64,000 bases of DNA from Dendrophyllia cribrosa (taxonomy: Eukaryota > Cnidaria > Anthozoa > Scleractinia > Dendrophylliidae). A program made the position numbers and the translations under genes. The notes under the pieces are model-generated. The model did no database searches and had not been told where the DNA came from. It saw only the letters and a program-made list of their open reading frames with translations. Shown here piece by piece: positions 1 to 11,496 of the stretch. Location: NCBI GenBank assembly GCA_024195265.1, contig JAJLRJ010000007.1:7461058-7525057 (forward strand). Reading direction: 5' to 3'. Within the stretch, counting starts at the first letter, position 1; the number at the start of each line of letters is the position of its first letter.

Positions 1-2820
1 AGGTCGCAAGCAAATACTTAGAGTCGTTGCTGCATTAAATCATCTGACCGATGACAATTACGGCATAAAAACGGCATAGTAGCTTTCTTAACCGTGTCGT
101 TTGTCACTGCTTTCAAGGCCTAACTCCACTCAAGAAAATTAAACACGACTGATAAAAGATGAGCTCAAAAAAATAAATTTATCGCACATTTAAAACATTA
201 TTAGCCTGCGGGTGAGAAAGCTTGCTTGCAGGCTATTTAATATTAAAACATTTATAGCGGAAGGAGGAGTGCCGTGCCATAAATTAATGGCCCGCGTGCC
301 AAAATTTCGGAGCGCCGTACCCAAACTGTTCGTCTGATAAGCTCCTGTCGTCATGTAAACCGGGTTAAAGGTTTGAATGATTTTAATATATTAGCTAAGA
401 CGTAACGTTTACCAAAGAACCTTTGGCTACTTGACTGTATTTTATTTAACTCCCAAGAACGCCAAACATCAAAATCAAGAAAAATCCCAAATTTATTAAA
501 TTTTGTAAAATATCGAAAAGAAAAACAAATGGTACCATGCAAAAGTACTAATTGGTCACATGCACAATAGACTCTAGCGGAATCCGGCTTACCAAAAGTG
601 AAAAAATAAGAGGAAAAGAGAAGAGAGAACAGACTCAGACCGAAACCGACAGTTCATTTTAATATCTCAAATCAGAATGTGACAAATGTGAAACAAAAAT
701 TTGAAATTATGAACGTGAAATCAGTTAGATAAGAGTTACGGAGCAGTTTTTCAATGTGTTGTTGTTTGTCTTACCCTGGGTGCCAGAGGTTTTTTTTTAG
801 TGAAAACCGGAGAGTTTGTCCGTCTCGCGAGCTTCTTCTAACCGTTTATGCAAGGTGCGTTTATGCGGTTAATTTTACTCGTGATACGTTCAGAGAACGG
901 CAGGCTCTGGATCCAGGGTGCGTTTGTCTATCAGGGTCTTATAATAAGTGTTTTGAAACAATGATTCATTGAGCTTTGCATGGTTGATTTTGGCGTTGTG
1001 GCGATCGATTATCTTATCAGTGTGCTGATAAACTGATTAGTCTAGGAAATGTTTTTTTTTTCATATTATCGGGTCTGTTGTTTCAGGCCACACCGGTCAA
1101 TTTTAATATAGCAGCTTTAGCTACACGTTCTACACGCACGTTTCGATTAACGACATTTATTTTGCTTTCATGGAATCTCGCGAGCAATTAAACAAATAAA
1201 ACAAGACTGACGGAAACAAATTACCGCGTGACTGGAACAGAAAGCTGATTCGCTCAGCTTTGTTTCTTGACTTTCTTGGCTTCAAGCCTGAGCCGTTTAT
1301 CACTTAGAAAGCTTAGGGTTGGGCCGATATAACTGATAAAATACAATAATGCAAGTGCACCTTATTTAAATATTTACAACTAAATTGCTAAGACAAATTT
1401 TTGTCTAACAAAATATGTGAAAGGTAGCTTTAGTATTGCAAAATTTGCGAAGTTTTAGAAATTTAAAGTTCACCCAAGGAAACGCGAGAAAATCTGCGGT
1501 TAAAAATTAACTTGTTTTTGCTTTAGCGACTTCAACTTTCTTGTGAGCTATCTTTTGTAATGATATTAAACAGAACAATAACAAAACAAAACTTAAAACA
1601 GGTAGATATGTTTGTTTGCGACAAAGCTGGCAACGTTACACCACACAGGTCAGTATTTGCGTCTCCCTCGTGTTACACGTCTCTCAGATATCATATTTTC
1701 GCCGACTCACGAAAGCGTGTCGCGAGAGAACCTCTGGTAGATCTCTAATACCCAGGGTAGCATTTGCGATATGTTGCATACTTTCACTTGAATTTATAAA
1801 CTTAATTAGACATCGTTTTGTTGTGACTTATTTTTGTTTGATTCCATACTGACATTAAGACACATTAAGGGCACTACTACTACTATAACTATTAATATTA
1901 TATATTCAATGCGTATTACTAAAAGTAGATGCAAAGAACACTGATTCAATGTTTTCGAAAACGCTTGGAATGGCGTTGTTCTGTTTTTCCATACCATTTT
2001 AGTGTCTGTAAGGGAAACTTCGTGAATTTCAAAGCTAATACAGTTTGAGCTTTTGTCTTCTTTTAGCTAAATACTTCAATTCAGCGGCACAAAATTTTAG
2101 GAAAGGAATCTTATCCCGCACTTTTACTGAGCTGTGCTTTCACTCTTCGTGTAATCCCAGCTGACCCCGATTTCGTACCTAAAACGACATCTGTTATCCC
2201 TCCGAAAAAAAAGCGTTAAATTTTACGATGTGGAAAAACATATCCCGTTTGTTCGCGTTATGGAACAAAAAGAAAAACTGATAGGGCCAAGTTCAACTGA
2301 ATCAAGCCAAAGTTTTGAAAAACAACTAATAGCGTCTTTTCCTGGCACTTCAATTACCCTGGCGATAAAAGGGTTAAGAAGTCTCATAATGCAAACAGAG
2401 TTATGCTATGAACCGTTAACGACGTGTCAGTAATACCCTGATTTCCTGATTACCGTTTAGAGTGCTTTTCATTTTCAAATAAGAACAAAGTGACGCCTTA
2501 GCAAGGTGAGGCGTAATCTCGAATATAATATAAGAAATACCTTTTGGTTTTAATCAATTCCAGAAAATGTTTACAAGACGTTATCTAAAAGTAGTATTAC
2601 TTTCATTAAAATGCACTCCCTAAACGTTCGTGCTGTGAATAACGTACAGCGTTCATAAAAGGTCATAAACGATCAGCGTCGGTTATTTTAAACGTTTGTT
2701 ATTTCCTCCCTGCGGAGTGTTTTGGATTCTGGAGCTACACCTTACAGTTGGAACGACGCGACGCCAAGCTTTCAACCAATCACATGCAGTTTCGCCAACG
2801 AACTTCCACAACCTGAAACA
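1..2820. other. Gene-poor 5' flank
   Basis: I see no convincing coding exon, RNA gene or long tandem repeat here. Short open frames lack codon structure, signal peptides or recognisable motifs. Around 445-545 there is a fragment of a dispersed repeat (AAATGGTACCATG core) that recurs near 35.8 kb and 53.5 kb. The last 50 bases before the TATA box contain an ACCAATC box (about 2776) that could belong to the downstream promoter. Confidence 0.5.
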
Positions 2821-2839
2821 ACCCATTGTACTTTGCCGT

Positions 2840-2848
2840 TATAAAAAA
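2840..2848 (+). promoter_or_regulatory. TATA box of the ShK-domain gene
   Basis: TATAAAAAA lies about 100 bp upstream of the ATG at 2948. Initiation about 30 bp downstream (near 2870) would give a 5' UTR of roughly 75 nt. A CCAAT-type motif lies about 65 bp further upstream. A strong TATA box fits a highly expressed, cell-type-restricted secreted-peptide gene; that last step is inference. Confidence 0.7.
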
Positions 2849-2947
2849 GACAAGTTTGCATGTTTGACGACACTCCTGAAGTCTACTCCTGAAGAAGCTG
2901 ACTAGCTCTGAGATCTGAAGTCAGAACCAACCGACCGATTCAGCACA

Positions 2948-5900
2948 ATGGCAAAATTTCACGCTGCCCTGTTGCTTCTTGTGGCTCTCGGTGTTGTTTT
3001 TGAAGTCGAAGGTGTAGATATCTACCGTCGATTACGATTGTGGGATGGCGCTGGTGAGTTCTAATGGTACATGTAAAACATTTTAGTTATAAATGCAGTT
3101 TTTACAGTTTCCTATTGGAGCGCGTAAATAGTCTTTTTCGTCTTTGCTTAAAAAATCCCGACTTTTAAATAATAACAACAAACTTCTAGCTTAAATCACC
3201 AATAAGTGACAGACGACCTTTACATACAAACAAATGACTGATTTTAACAGTTACATCAGTAATACGCGGGGCTCAGTTGCTTTTTTACTTTAAATACCGC
3301 ATTTTTACACATGTTTAGCTCGATTCAGTGTGTCATAATGAGGATATACGCAGCACTAAAATAAGATCAGTGTCCCAATTTATACCCTGGTGTATATTAT
3401 ATGTATGGAGCGGTTTTCAGTTGAGCGTCGAAAGTAAACTTAAACATTTCCAAACTTTTCCAAACTTAAACATTGTGTCGTGTTTTTGAAATGTGTATTA
3501 TCTATACTATTGCTACAAAATTTCGGTAATTTCACAATTGCTTTGGTTTTGCATTGCTACGCTTTGTGATTGGCTAAAAAATCTCGCGCTACTTTCTCAA
3601 CCAATCAGAAAAAAATAACAAACCCAATCGCAACATACTCACACGCGTTTTCCTGCGCTTGGCGCCGGCTACATGCATGTATTTGATTTGAGTTCTGATT
3701 GGTTCATTGGATTGTCTGTGTCTGTTGTGATTGGTCGGAATAATTACTTTGGTTTTACGAAACTCTACTGAAAATCTCTATGAAGTACCTTCCAATCCAG
3801 CGTTTTCTTCTTTTATCGCAAGTTTAGCCAGGGGAACCCATCGAATTGTTTCGGCAAATAGGTGTTCAGGATGTTCATGCCGCCCTCAGATTTTCAGATT
3901 AAAATTGGATGAAAAGTTCAGAACCTCAAACCGGAAATGAAAGCTGACGTTTTTAGACCCAATAAAAACTACACGTTTTCGAGAGGATGACAGACGTAAT
4001 TTTTGGTTTTCATGAAGTTCAGCTAAAAATTTCAGGATTCAAATAGCTTCCTTAAAGGAAATTCTGGAAATAATACTAATTTTTTTCGGAGAAAAGGATT
4101 TTGTTCCTACTATTTTCGGCCTGTCACCGAACATCCGAACAAATCGAAAGTTGGAAACTGATATAAATTTTAAAAATTTAAATATCCCTTTCCTGACACT
4201 TTTACACCCAAAGTCAGTTATTGAGACATGAAATGTAGTTCTAACTTTTGAGTCTGTCGACGAAATGCCATGGTGTGACCATTCAAATGAAAACTTTCTA
4301 GCAGTACTTTTGCATGATGCTATTTGTTTTTCAATAGTTTACAAAATAAAATTTGGGATTTTTTTTAATTTTAATGTTTGGCACTCTTTGGAGTAAACGG
4401 ATTAAGCCTTTGGTGAAGTTGACTCGTTGGGTGCCCCCTGTTGGCAGGGGCGTAGCTGGGGTGGGGGGGGGGGGGGGGGGGGGGTGGGTGGGTGTATCCT
4501 GGGGTGCCCGTGACCCCCTTTGTGAGATAATTTTAGTAAAACACAGCGTGGGTGTCGACATGACAATCTGGTAAGTACGTTGGGTGTGACACGCCCCTGC
4601 TGTTAGCCACTTGAAGTTTACGCCTTGTTGTCTAACTGTTAGATGTAAATTCTGTAATCAATTTGATTGACGTGACAATCCTTATTTTAGATAATCGGCC
4701 ATCACGGTTCTCACTTCGATCACTGGATCCCGTTGAAAGTAAGTAGGTTGACCTATGACATTATTTTAAAATGTGCTTTTTACTGTCAAATATTGTAATC
4801 ACTTTTTTTTACAAGACTTTGAATAGGCCTTATCACAGTTTTTCCAAATTTTTATATTGGCCAGATAGCAAAAATCCATCGACACTACTGGAAAAAGCAT
4901 CTCAAAATTAGTAAAGTGGCCGAGTTTAAAAGCGATATCTTTTAAAATAGTGGAGATATAGCTCCGCAAAGTCGGCAAATTTCACAGACGTTTGTATCGC
5001 GCAGCCAAATTTTTTGCCTACCGGTAGGCAAGAAATTTGGCTGCGCGATACGAACGTCTGTGAAATTTGCCGACTTTGCGGAGCTATATCTCCACTATTT
5101 TAAAAGATATCGCTTTTAAACTCGGCCACTTTACTAATTTTGAGATGCTTTTTCCAGTAGTGTCGATGGATTTTTGCTATCAGGCCAATAAAAAAATTTG
5201 GAAAAACCGTGATAAGGCCTATTTTTTTTAGCTACGGCAAAACGTTATAGACAAAAAGTTATAATACTAGACTAAAAACCAATGTACGTAAAACGGCTGC
5301 AGCAAAGAAATCGGGGCACTGGACAACCATCAATTTTTCCGCAGATTAGTACAACAGCCTAGACATGCCTCTACCTGAAGCCCCAACTCTGGCTCAGTTT
5401 AGGAAAGGAATTTTTTAAAGAATAAATGAATTAATACGTAATTTTATTTAATTTTAGATTTTAATTCGTTTTTTTATTGTATTTAATATGTTTTAGGACC
5501 TTTCTGTAAATCCTCTTACGTTGGTGTTGGTTTCCTAATAAACAATTATTAAAATTATTTATTACTTATTTAAACCGGAGCCGATCGCTATTCTATTTTA
5601 ACCACGTTGCAATTAGAATTCTAAAGTACTCAGACCAAATTATAACATTGTAATTGTATTTTTGTTTGGTCCATTGTAAAAACAAGAATACAGGATATGC
5701 TTTCCAAGCCAAATTTCATCCTGAAAATGTTCTTAGTACGATACGTCTTAAAATTTTCAGACCAATTACGAGCTCAGCCAATCTCAAGTTTCCCAGATAA
5801 GCAAAAAAAGAAAAGAAAAGAAAAATCGGTCACGATTTTAACTCAAGTCAAGTGCAGGTGATATCTGCTTTTGACAACATGTATTAGCCCTTATGCATGT

Positions 5901-6512
5901 TTACATTAGACCAGGTAATTTCACCCCCAAGCCTCGCTTTCGAAGTATAAACCTGTGACAATCTCATCAATGTATTCTCAAAGGAGCAAAGTTGAAAATA
6001 AATACCCACTCAAAAACAACGTGAACGTGTCAAAGGTTTACAAGGCATTTCGTACAAACAAGGCTTGGTGGTGAATTTTGAGCTTGCGACATCATTATGC
6101 ATATGGCCTGTTTCGACCTATTAGTTATTTCCTATTTATATCAAATTTGCTGACTTGATACACCAGGATCCGACGCCTTTGCATTGTCCGTTGGCCCTTG
6201 CAGATATATTTCCAAAGTGTCCCTTTGATTAGTGCACCATTTTAGTTGGAATATTAAAAAGTTATTGAACATTAGTTTTACCTAGGTTCCACTGTATCTT
6301 GTAAAATGGAGTGAAAGCTAAAGATTTAACTGCTATGTTTATGACCCACAGGGCTGATACAGAGAGATACGGATTGTGAGGATGTTGATACCGGTTATTG
6401 TCAGACCTTCAACGAATATTGCCAATATAGTGGTGGCTCATCCTATTGGGCAAAGGAATCAAACTTTGTGTCATTCAAACAGAACTGCCGAAAGACATGC
6501 GGTTTGTGCTAA
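2948..6512 (+). CDS. Secreted ShK-domain (ShKT) cysteine-rich peptide precursor, 3 coding exons
   Basis: Coding exons are 2948-3053, 4691-4738 and 6352-6512; both introns are phase 1 with GT-AG borders (donors GTGAGT and GTAAGT). The 315-nt reading frame gives 104 residues. Residues 1 to about 22 are a signal peptide with a Leu/Val/Ala core. A 30-residue Arg-rich linker follows, with an Arg-Arg pair at 27-28 and further basic sites that could serve propeptide cleavage. The C-terminal domain has six cysteines at 60, 68, 75, 97, 101 and 104, spaced C-x7-C-x6-C-x21-C-x3-C-x2-C. It ends in the Cys-Arg-Lys-Thr-Cys-Gly-x-Cys signature of ShKT domains, so the fold call is strong. ShKT domains occur in cnidarian venom peptides, neuropeptides and non-toxic secreted or matrix proteins. 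The role here cannot be decided from sequence. The linker is encoded by its own 48-nt exon. Confidence 0.92.
3408..3782. repeat. MITE copy (GAGCAGTTTTCAATTGA family) in intron 1
   Basis: This stretch of intron 1 is a diverged, reverse-oriented copy of the element at 37490-37775. They share the CCAATCA-rich interior, a GGCGCCGGC core and the block reading 'gctttgtgattggctaaaaa'. The terminal inverted repeats are eroded but visible (GGAGCGGTTTTCAGTTGA at the left). Confidence 0.65.
4165..4375. repeat. Dispersed about 200-bp repeat in intron 1
   Basis: This segment carries the motifs 'gtgaccattcaaatgaaa' and 'agtacttttgcatg'. Related blocks occur, in one or the other orientation, near 445-545, 15090-15345, 35770-35995, 43784-44130, 53470-53570 and 58435-58520. 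No coding potential is apparent. A G/C-rich homopolymer block follows at 4451-4485. Confidence 0.6.
4822..5223. mobile_element. Fold-back MITE, near-perfect 400-bp palindrome, in ShK intron 2
   Basis: The left arm starting AATAGGCCTTATCAC is mirrored by GTGATAAGGCCTATT at the right end. The arms stay complementary almost to the centre, where TGCCTACCGGTAGGCA (about 5015-5030) is the loop. The near-identity of the arms implies recent insertion or arm homogenisation. No ORF is present. The transcript would fold into a long hairpin before splicing. Confidence 0.85.
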
Positions 6513-6779
6513 AGATATAAAGGTGAGTTGCATAAGAGAATTTTAGAGAAAACAATATTTTGAAACAAATCAGGTTTTTCTATAGCCAATTAACGCTAGT
6601 CTTGAATTATAACAGCTTGAGTCGGTCAACTGGTGAGATTTCGTTTTTGTTTCAAAATGTTTCTTCTTCTTGTTCTTGTTCTTTTTTTCTTTAAACTGTT
6701 TTTTACATCTTTAGTGGGAGATTGCTAGTTACAATTACAGTATACAATTACTATTACAACATGCGAGCAAAAGAGAAAC

Positions 6780-7150
6780 AAAAGTAATGATGATGATGAT
6801 GATAATGATAATGATAATGATGATTTTTTTAAAATTTATTTATTAATAATAACAAATCTTTTATTGATAACAAAGCTAACTAAAAAATCTTATTTTACAA
6901 TTAATTTCACTTAAAAAACTATTCAGTCAAAGCACTATTTACATTATTCCTTTCGATTAAAAAAAGACACTTAATTTCGATTAAAAAAATTCATTCCCTT
7001 AAAAATATATCATATATTCGAAAAAAAAGAAAAAAACAATTAAAAAACGGATCATTTCAACTAAACTAAATTAATTAAACTAAATTAACGATAATAATAA
7101 TAATAATAAAAATAATAATGATAATAATAATAATAATAATAATAACACAC
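6780..7150. repeat. AT-rich microsatellites in the 3'-UTR intron
   Basis: Runs of (GAT)n/(AATGAT)n at about 6787-6830 and (AAT)n at about 7090-7145 lie in the intron between the stop codon and the terminal 3' UTR exon. The intron (6523 to 7283) has a GTGAGT donor and a TTTTTAG acceptor. Confidence 0.75.
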
Positions 7151-7283
7151 TGATAAGGAGCAAACAGGACGCGAGTACCCATGTGAGACGCCTCCCCGAA
7201 GACCAAAGATGAGAAGTTGTATAAAAGCCAAATGTAACGATATAATTAATAACGATGTAATTGATTTTTTGTTGCATTTTTAG

Positions 7284-7595
7284 GTGAAGACAAGAGCTGA
7301 AGTACAAGAAGATTAGCGCATCTTGCATGTGAAGAAGTTTCAATGAGCGACACATTATTTACTGTAACTATAAATATAAATTCTTCCAGCATGAATAGAA
7401 AGAATATAAAGTGTGATAATTTTTTATATTTCAATGTTTCAGTTTCATGAAATTTCTGCAAAGGAAAGTCTGAGAAAATAATGTATGTAAGTCATTTAAA
7501 CAGCTTTAAAGTTTCAGTTCCACTTGCACTTAGAAATTTATGTAAGCCATTATAAGAAGAAAAGAAATAAAGTTTGTGTCTATTAAACGTTTGTT
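7284..7595 (+). promoter_or_regulatory. 3' UTR terminal exon and polyadenylation signal of the ShK gene
   Basis: After the acceptor at 7283 there is no long frame. An AATAAA hexamer sits at 7566-7571, followed by a T/GT-rich stretch typical of a poly(A) site. This closes the transcript just before the tandem array that starts near 7.62 kb. Confidence 0.75.
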
Positions 7596-7619
7596 AAAGA
7601 AAATGTGTACCTTTTATGG

Positions 7620-10135
7620 GGACTTAATATCCTCTATGTTGGTAATGAATAGCCTCTATGCTGGAACTGACTAGCCTTTCAGTACCAGGAAAGAGGTTAT
7701 TCAGTACCAACATAGAGGCTGTATATTGCGCAAAAGTTAGACTAAGTAGCATGAACGAATTTGGCGAGAGCGTATGAACGTTGACGAAGGCGTATAAGTT
7801 TTGATGAGAGCACACGGAATTTTTTTACGAAAGCAGGTAAAAGTTGAAAAGAGTACACAAGCCTTTTAGGTGAAAACAGATGAAAGTTCAATAGAGCTCG
7901 CTGAAGTTATTAGCGAAAGGAAATAAAAGATGGCAAAAGAAAACGAACTTGTTGTTGTCGCTTTTTTTTGTTTTTGCAAAAGTGCATTAGAGTTGATGAA
8001 AAGTGTGTTATTGGCGAAAACAGATGAAAATTGTTCAAAGCATACGGACGATATTGGCAAAAGCAATAAAAGTTAATCAGAAAACATGAAAGCTATTCGC
8101 TAAAGCGCAGGAGAGATGATAAGAGTGCATAAGAGTTGACCAGACTACAGGAAGTTATAGACAAACGTGCATGAAAGAGAAAAAAGACATTATTCGCTAA
8201 AACAAATGAAGTTGACGATACCAAACAAATGTTATTGGCAATAGCGCATGAGATTTGACGAGCAAGCGCTGAAGGTATTGGCAAAAGCAAATGGAAGTTC
8301 CTGAGAGCACATGGAAATTATTAGCGAAAGGAAATAAAATTGGACGAGAGAATACGAACGTACGTTGCTGGCTAAAGCGTATGAGAGTTGATGAGAGCGC
8401 ACGGAAGATATTGGCAAAAGCAGGCGAAAGTTTGTTAGAGTACACGAACGTTTTTGGTGAAGCAGATTAAACTTAACGAGAGCACACGAACACCTTAGGT
8501 CAAAGCGCGGAGATTTGCCGACGTTATTGACGAAGCAGATAAAAGAGAACACACGAATGTTTTATTAGCAAAGCGCATACGATTTGACGAGAGCGCATGG
8601 AAGTTATGAGAGTTAAAGAATACCTGGAAAATTTGCAGTAGCGTAATGATGTATTGTGATGTTAGTATTGTTTAGTTGTTAGGTTTTAATTAGTTATTAG
8701 GTGGAATACCTGTAAACTAGCTCTCAAGCTAAGTGTACTGATATCCACGTTAAATAAAGCATGTTATGTTATGTTATGTAATCAGTATTTGATGAGAATG
8801 CACAATAGTTATTGGCGAAAGCCGATGAGTGTTGAAAAGAGCACACGAAATGTATAGGTAAAGCGCATGAGAGGTGGTGAAAGCGTTCGTAAATTGTTAG
8901 CAAAGTTGACGATAGCACTCTAATCCTATCGGCAAAAGCACAGTTAGAGAGTTTACTAGAGTGAACGGAAATAAATGGCGAGAGCAAATGAAAGTTGAAA
9001 AGAGCACCCGAACTTTATAGGAAAAGGCGCGTCAGTGACAGGTGGCGAGAACATATGTAAATTATTGGCAAATTCTAACCTTATTGGCAAAAAAGAGCAG
9101 AGTGTTGACGACAGGAACGGAAATGAATTTTGAAAGGAAATAAAGTTGATAAGAGGATAAGGCAAGCGCGCGAGAGTTGACGAGAGAGCGAGGAAGTTAG
9201 AGAAAGCAAATTAAAGACGAGGAGAGCACACACAGTTTTGGCCAAAGCACATGAGCTTTGACAAGTGTGCACGGATGCTACTGGCGAAAGAGTTACAGGT
9301 CGACCCGAGCACACGAACGTTTTGGGGGTTTTGGCTAAAGTGCATGAAACGGCGTGACGAAAGCGCACGAAAGGTATTAACGAAGCATATGAAAGTTAAC
9401 GAGAGTACATGAACGGGTTGGAAAACGCGGAGGTCGGAGAGTTAATCAGAGCGCACGAACTGAATTGTTGAGAGCACATGAAAGTTTTGACGAGAGCGCT
9501 TGACAGCTAACGAGAGCGCAGAATAAAAGCGAATAAAAGTTAATTGAAGAGGCCTGGAAAGTTACGGACCGCGGTTTCTTGTCGAGAGATTTGTCGAGAG
9601 TTCCCGAACGTTATTGGCGAAAGCAGATGAAGGTTGATGAGAGCACACAAAAAATTTGTATCGAAATCAAACAAAAGTTGAAAAGAGCACACAGACATTT
9701 GAGGGTTGAGTAGTCCGCATTCAAGTTATTGGCAAAAGCAAATGAAAGTTGTCAAGCGCTTTCGAGCATTGCTGGTGAAAACGCATAAGAGTTGATGAGA
9801 GAACGCAAACGTTTTTAGCAAAAGCGCAAATAAATGTTATATGGAAAAACGCATAGGCTTTGAAAGAGCGAATGACAGAAAATTGACGAGATAAAACGAA
9901 CGTTATTGGCAAAGCGTATGAGAGTTGATACTGGATGCAGATGAATTTCGATGAGAGCAGATGAAAGTTTTTAACGAAAGCAAAAGAGAGTTGGCGCGAA
10001 AGACGAAACTGTTTTCGACAAAAGCGCATTAGAATTGTCGAAAGCGCTTGGACTTTATTGCGGAAGTAGCTGAAAGTTGTAGAACGCGCATGAAATGCGA
10101 CGAAATAGCATGTCATTTGAATGCTTTTATTAGAG
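7620..10135. repeat. Degenerate tandem array, (GTTGACGAGAGCGCATG)-like unit
   Basis: About 2.5 kb is built from variants of 'agttgacgagagcgcatg' alternating with 'gttattggcgaaagcagatg'. The period is about 17-18 bp (about 35 bp for the double unit), with many substitutions and indels. The open frames on the minus strand are by-products of the stop-poor repeat; they show no domain and change frame. A small inverted repeat ('cctctatgttggt' / 'accaacatagagg') sits at 7631-7730. The same unit, inverted, forms the array at 50.4-53.2 kb. Confidence 0.8.
8634..8785 (+). mobile_element. Non-LTR retroelement 3' tail inserted in the array
   Basis: A block unlike the surrounding repeat ends in AAATAAAGC followed by (ATGTT)n. 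An AATAAA-like signal plus a short tandem tail is the usual 3' end of CR1/L2-type LINEs and of SINEs that borrow their tails. No coding sequence remains. The array resumes on both sides. Confidence 0.55.
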
Positions 10136-10291
10136 TTTTCATCTGACTTTTTTCAAGCAACAACTTCATTCATGCACCCAATAAAGAGAAAATGTTTTTA
10201 ATATAAGAAAGGTGCTATGATGGTTGAATTTTAAATAAAAAGATATTAAAAAGTTGACACTGGCTAAAAATGTTGTTTTTGGACGTTTCGG

Positions 10292-10791
10292 NNNNNNNNN
10301 NNNNNNNNNNNNNNNNNNNNNNNNNNNNNNNNNNNNNNNNNNNNNNNNNNNNNNNNNNNNNNNNNNNNNNNNNNNNNNNNNNNNNNNNNNNNNNNNNNNN
10401 NNNNNNNNNNNNNNNNNNNNNNNNNNNNNNNNNNNNNNNNNNNNNNNNNNNNNNNNNNNNNNNNNNNNNNNNNNNNNNNNNNNNNNNNNNNNNNNNNNNN
10501 NNNNNNNNNNNNNNNNNNNNNNNNNNNNNNNNNNNNNNNNNNNNNNNNNNNNNNNNNNNNNNNNNNNNNNNNNNNNNNNNNNNNNNNNNNNNNNNNNNNN
10601 NNNNNNNNNNNNNNNNNNNNNNNNNNNNNNNNNNNNNNNNNNNNNNNNNNNNNNNNNNNNNNNNNNNNNNNNNNNNNNNNNNNNNNNNNNNNNNNNNNNN
10701 NNNNNNNNNNNNNNNNNNNNNNNNNNNNNNNNNNNNNNNNNNNNNNNNNNNNNNNNNNNNNNNNNNNNNNNNNNNNNNNNNNNNNNNNNNN
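10292..10791. other. Assembly gap (500 N)
   Basis: Exactly 500 N, the conventional placeholder for a scaffold gap of unknown size. It lies between the degenerate array and the last visible collagen exon, so order, distance and orientation across it rest on scaffolding evidence. Apparent long frames across it are artefacts. Confidence 0.99.
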
Positions 10792-10960
10792 AGTTAAGAT
10801 ATAGACTGACACACTGTAAGAAACAATGCGTTATGTAATAGAAACAGCTGCGCTTCTACAATGCAAAATAAGAAAATAGTGTAACATTTACTAGAAAAAC
10901 TAACTTTAAGGCGAATCTCTAAAAATGTTGTAGGGAATTAACTCTCGAACTTTTTTCAGG

Positions 10961-11023
10961 GCAACTTGTCGAACACAGTGCAACTTGTCGAACACAGTAC
11001 AACTTGTCGAACACAGTGCATTT
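10961..11023. repeat. Short tandem triplication, 21-bp unit
   Basis: Three consecutive copies of 'caacttgtcgaacacagt' with small spacers, in the intergenic or intronic DNA left of collagen exon 11443-11496. No function is evident. Confidence 0.8.
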
Positions 11024-11079
11024 TCGCTATTTTTTTTTGCTATTTTTGCTATTTGTGTGCAGTGTGTGTGTTTATGTGT

Positions 11080-11392
11080 TTGTAATAGATGTCTACATGT
11101 GAATTAAAACTACAAAAGACTAGGGTCTAACTAGAAAACTGTATGGTTTACTTAGACGCTAGGTATTTAGTTATTCGTCCTATTGTTTTAGTAATTTTAG
11201 TTTAGCTAGATATATATTTTCTTGTAACAAAAAAATGTCATGGAAATGTGAAAATAAAGTATTGTATTGTATTGTATTGTATTGAATTGTATTGTATTGT
11301 ATTGTATTGTATTGTATTGTATTGTATTGTATTGTATTGTATTGTATTGTATTGTATTGTATTGTATTGTATTGTATTGTATTGTATTGTAG
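11080..11392 (+). mobile_element. Non-LTR retroelement 3' end with (ATTGT)n tail
   Basis: A 3'-UTR-like AT-rich block ends in GAAAATAAAGT and runs directly into about 25 units of ATTGT (11256-11392). The layout (poly(A)-type signal, then a pentanucleotide tail) fits a LINE or LINE-dependent SINE 3' terminus. The Cys-Ile-Val-Leu-Tyr frame through it is a microsatellite translation. It ends 50 bp from a collagen donor site. Confidence 0.6.
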
Positions 11393-11442
11393 ATGCTAAC
11401 TTTTCTCTAGAAGACCTGCGTCAGGAAGTCATAATAGTTTAC

Positions 11443-11496
11443 CTCATCTCCTGTTGATCCTGGACCGCCGGCTGGTCCAGGCTCTCCTGGTACACC
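11443..11496 (-). CDS. Collagen helix exon, last one visible
   Basis: 54 bp, six triplets GVPGEPGPAGGPGSTGDE, acceptor CTTATAG, donor GTAAAC. A splice donor follows it, so the gene continues toward lower coordinates, but no further exon was found. Confidence 0.95.

Noticed and set aside
4331..4574. Overlapping Pro/Gly-rich frames on both strands
   Set aside because: They are produced by a G-homopolymer block in intron 1 of the ShK gene.
7866..10116. Series of minus-strand Ser/Phe/Leu-rich frames resembling a membrane protein family
   Set aside because: They follow the degenerate tandem unit; similar peptides occur in several frames and in the inverted array at 50-53 kb.
10254..10838. Long frames on both strands
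   Set aside because: They span 500 N.
11248..11457. Frame with Cys-Ile-Val-Leu-Tyr repeats
   Set aside because: Pure translation of the (ATTGT)n microsatellite; its end overlaps the antisense of a collagen exon.
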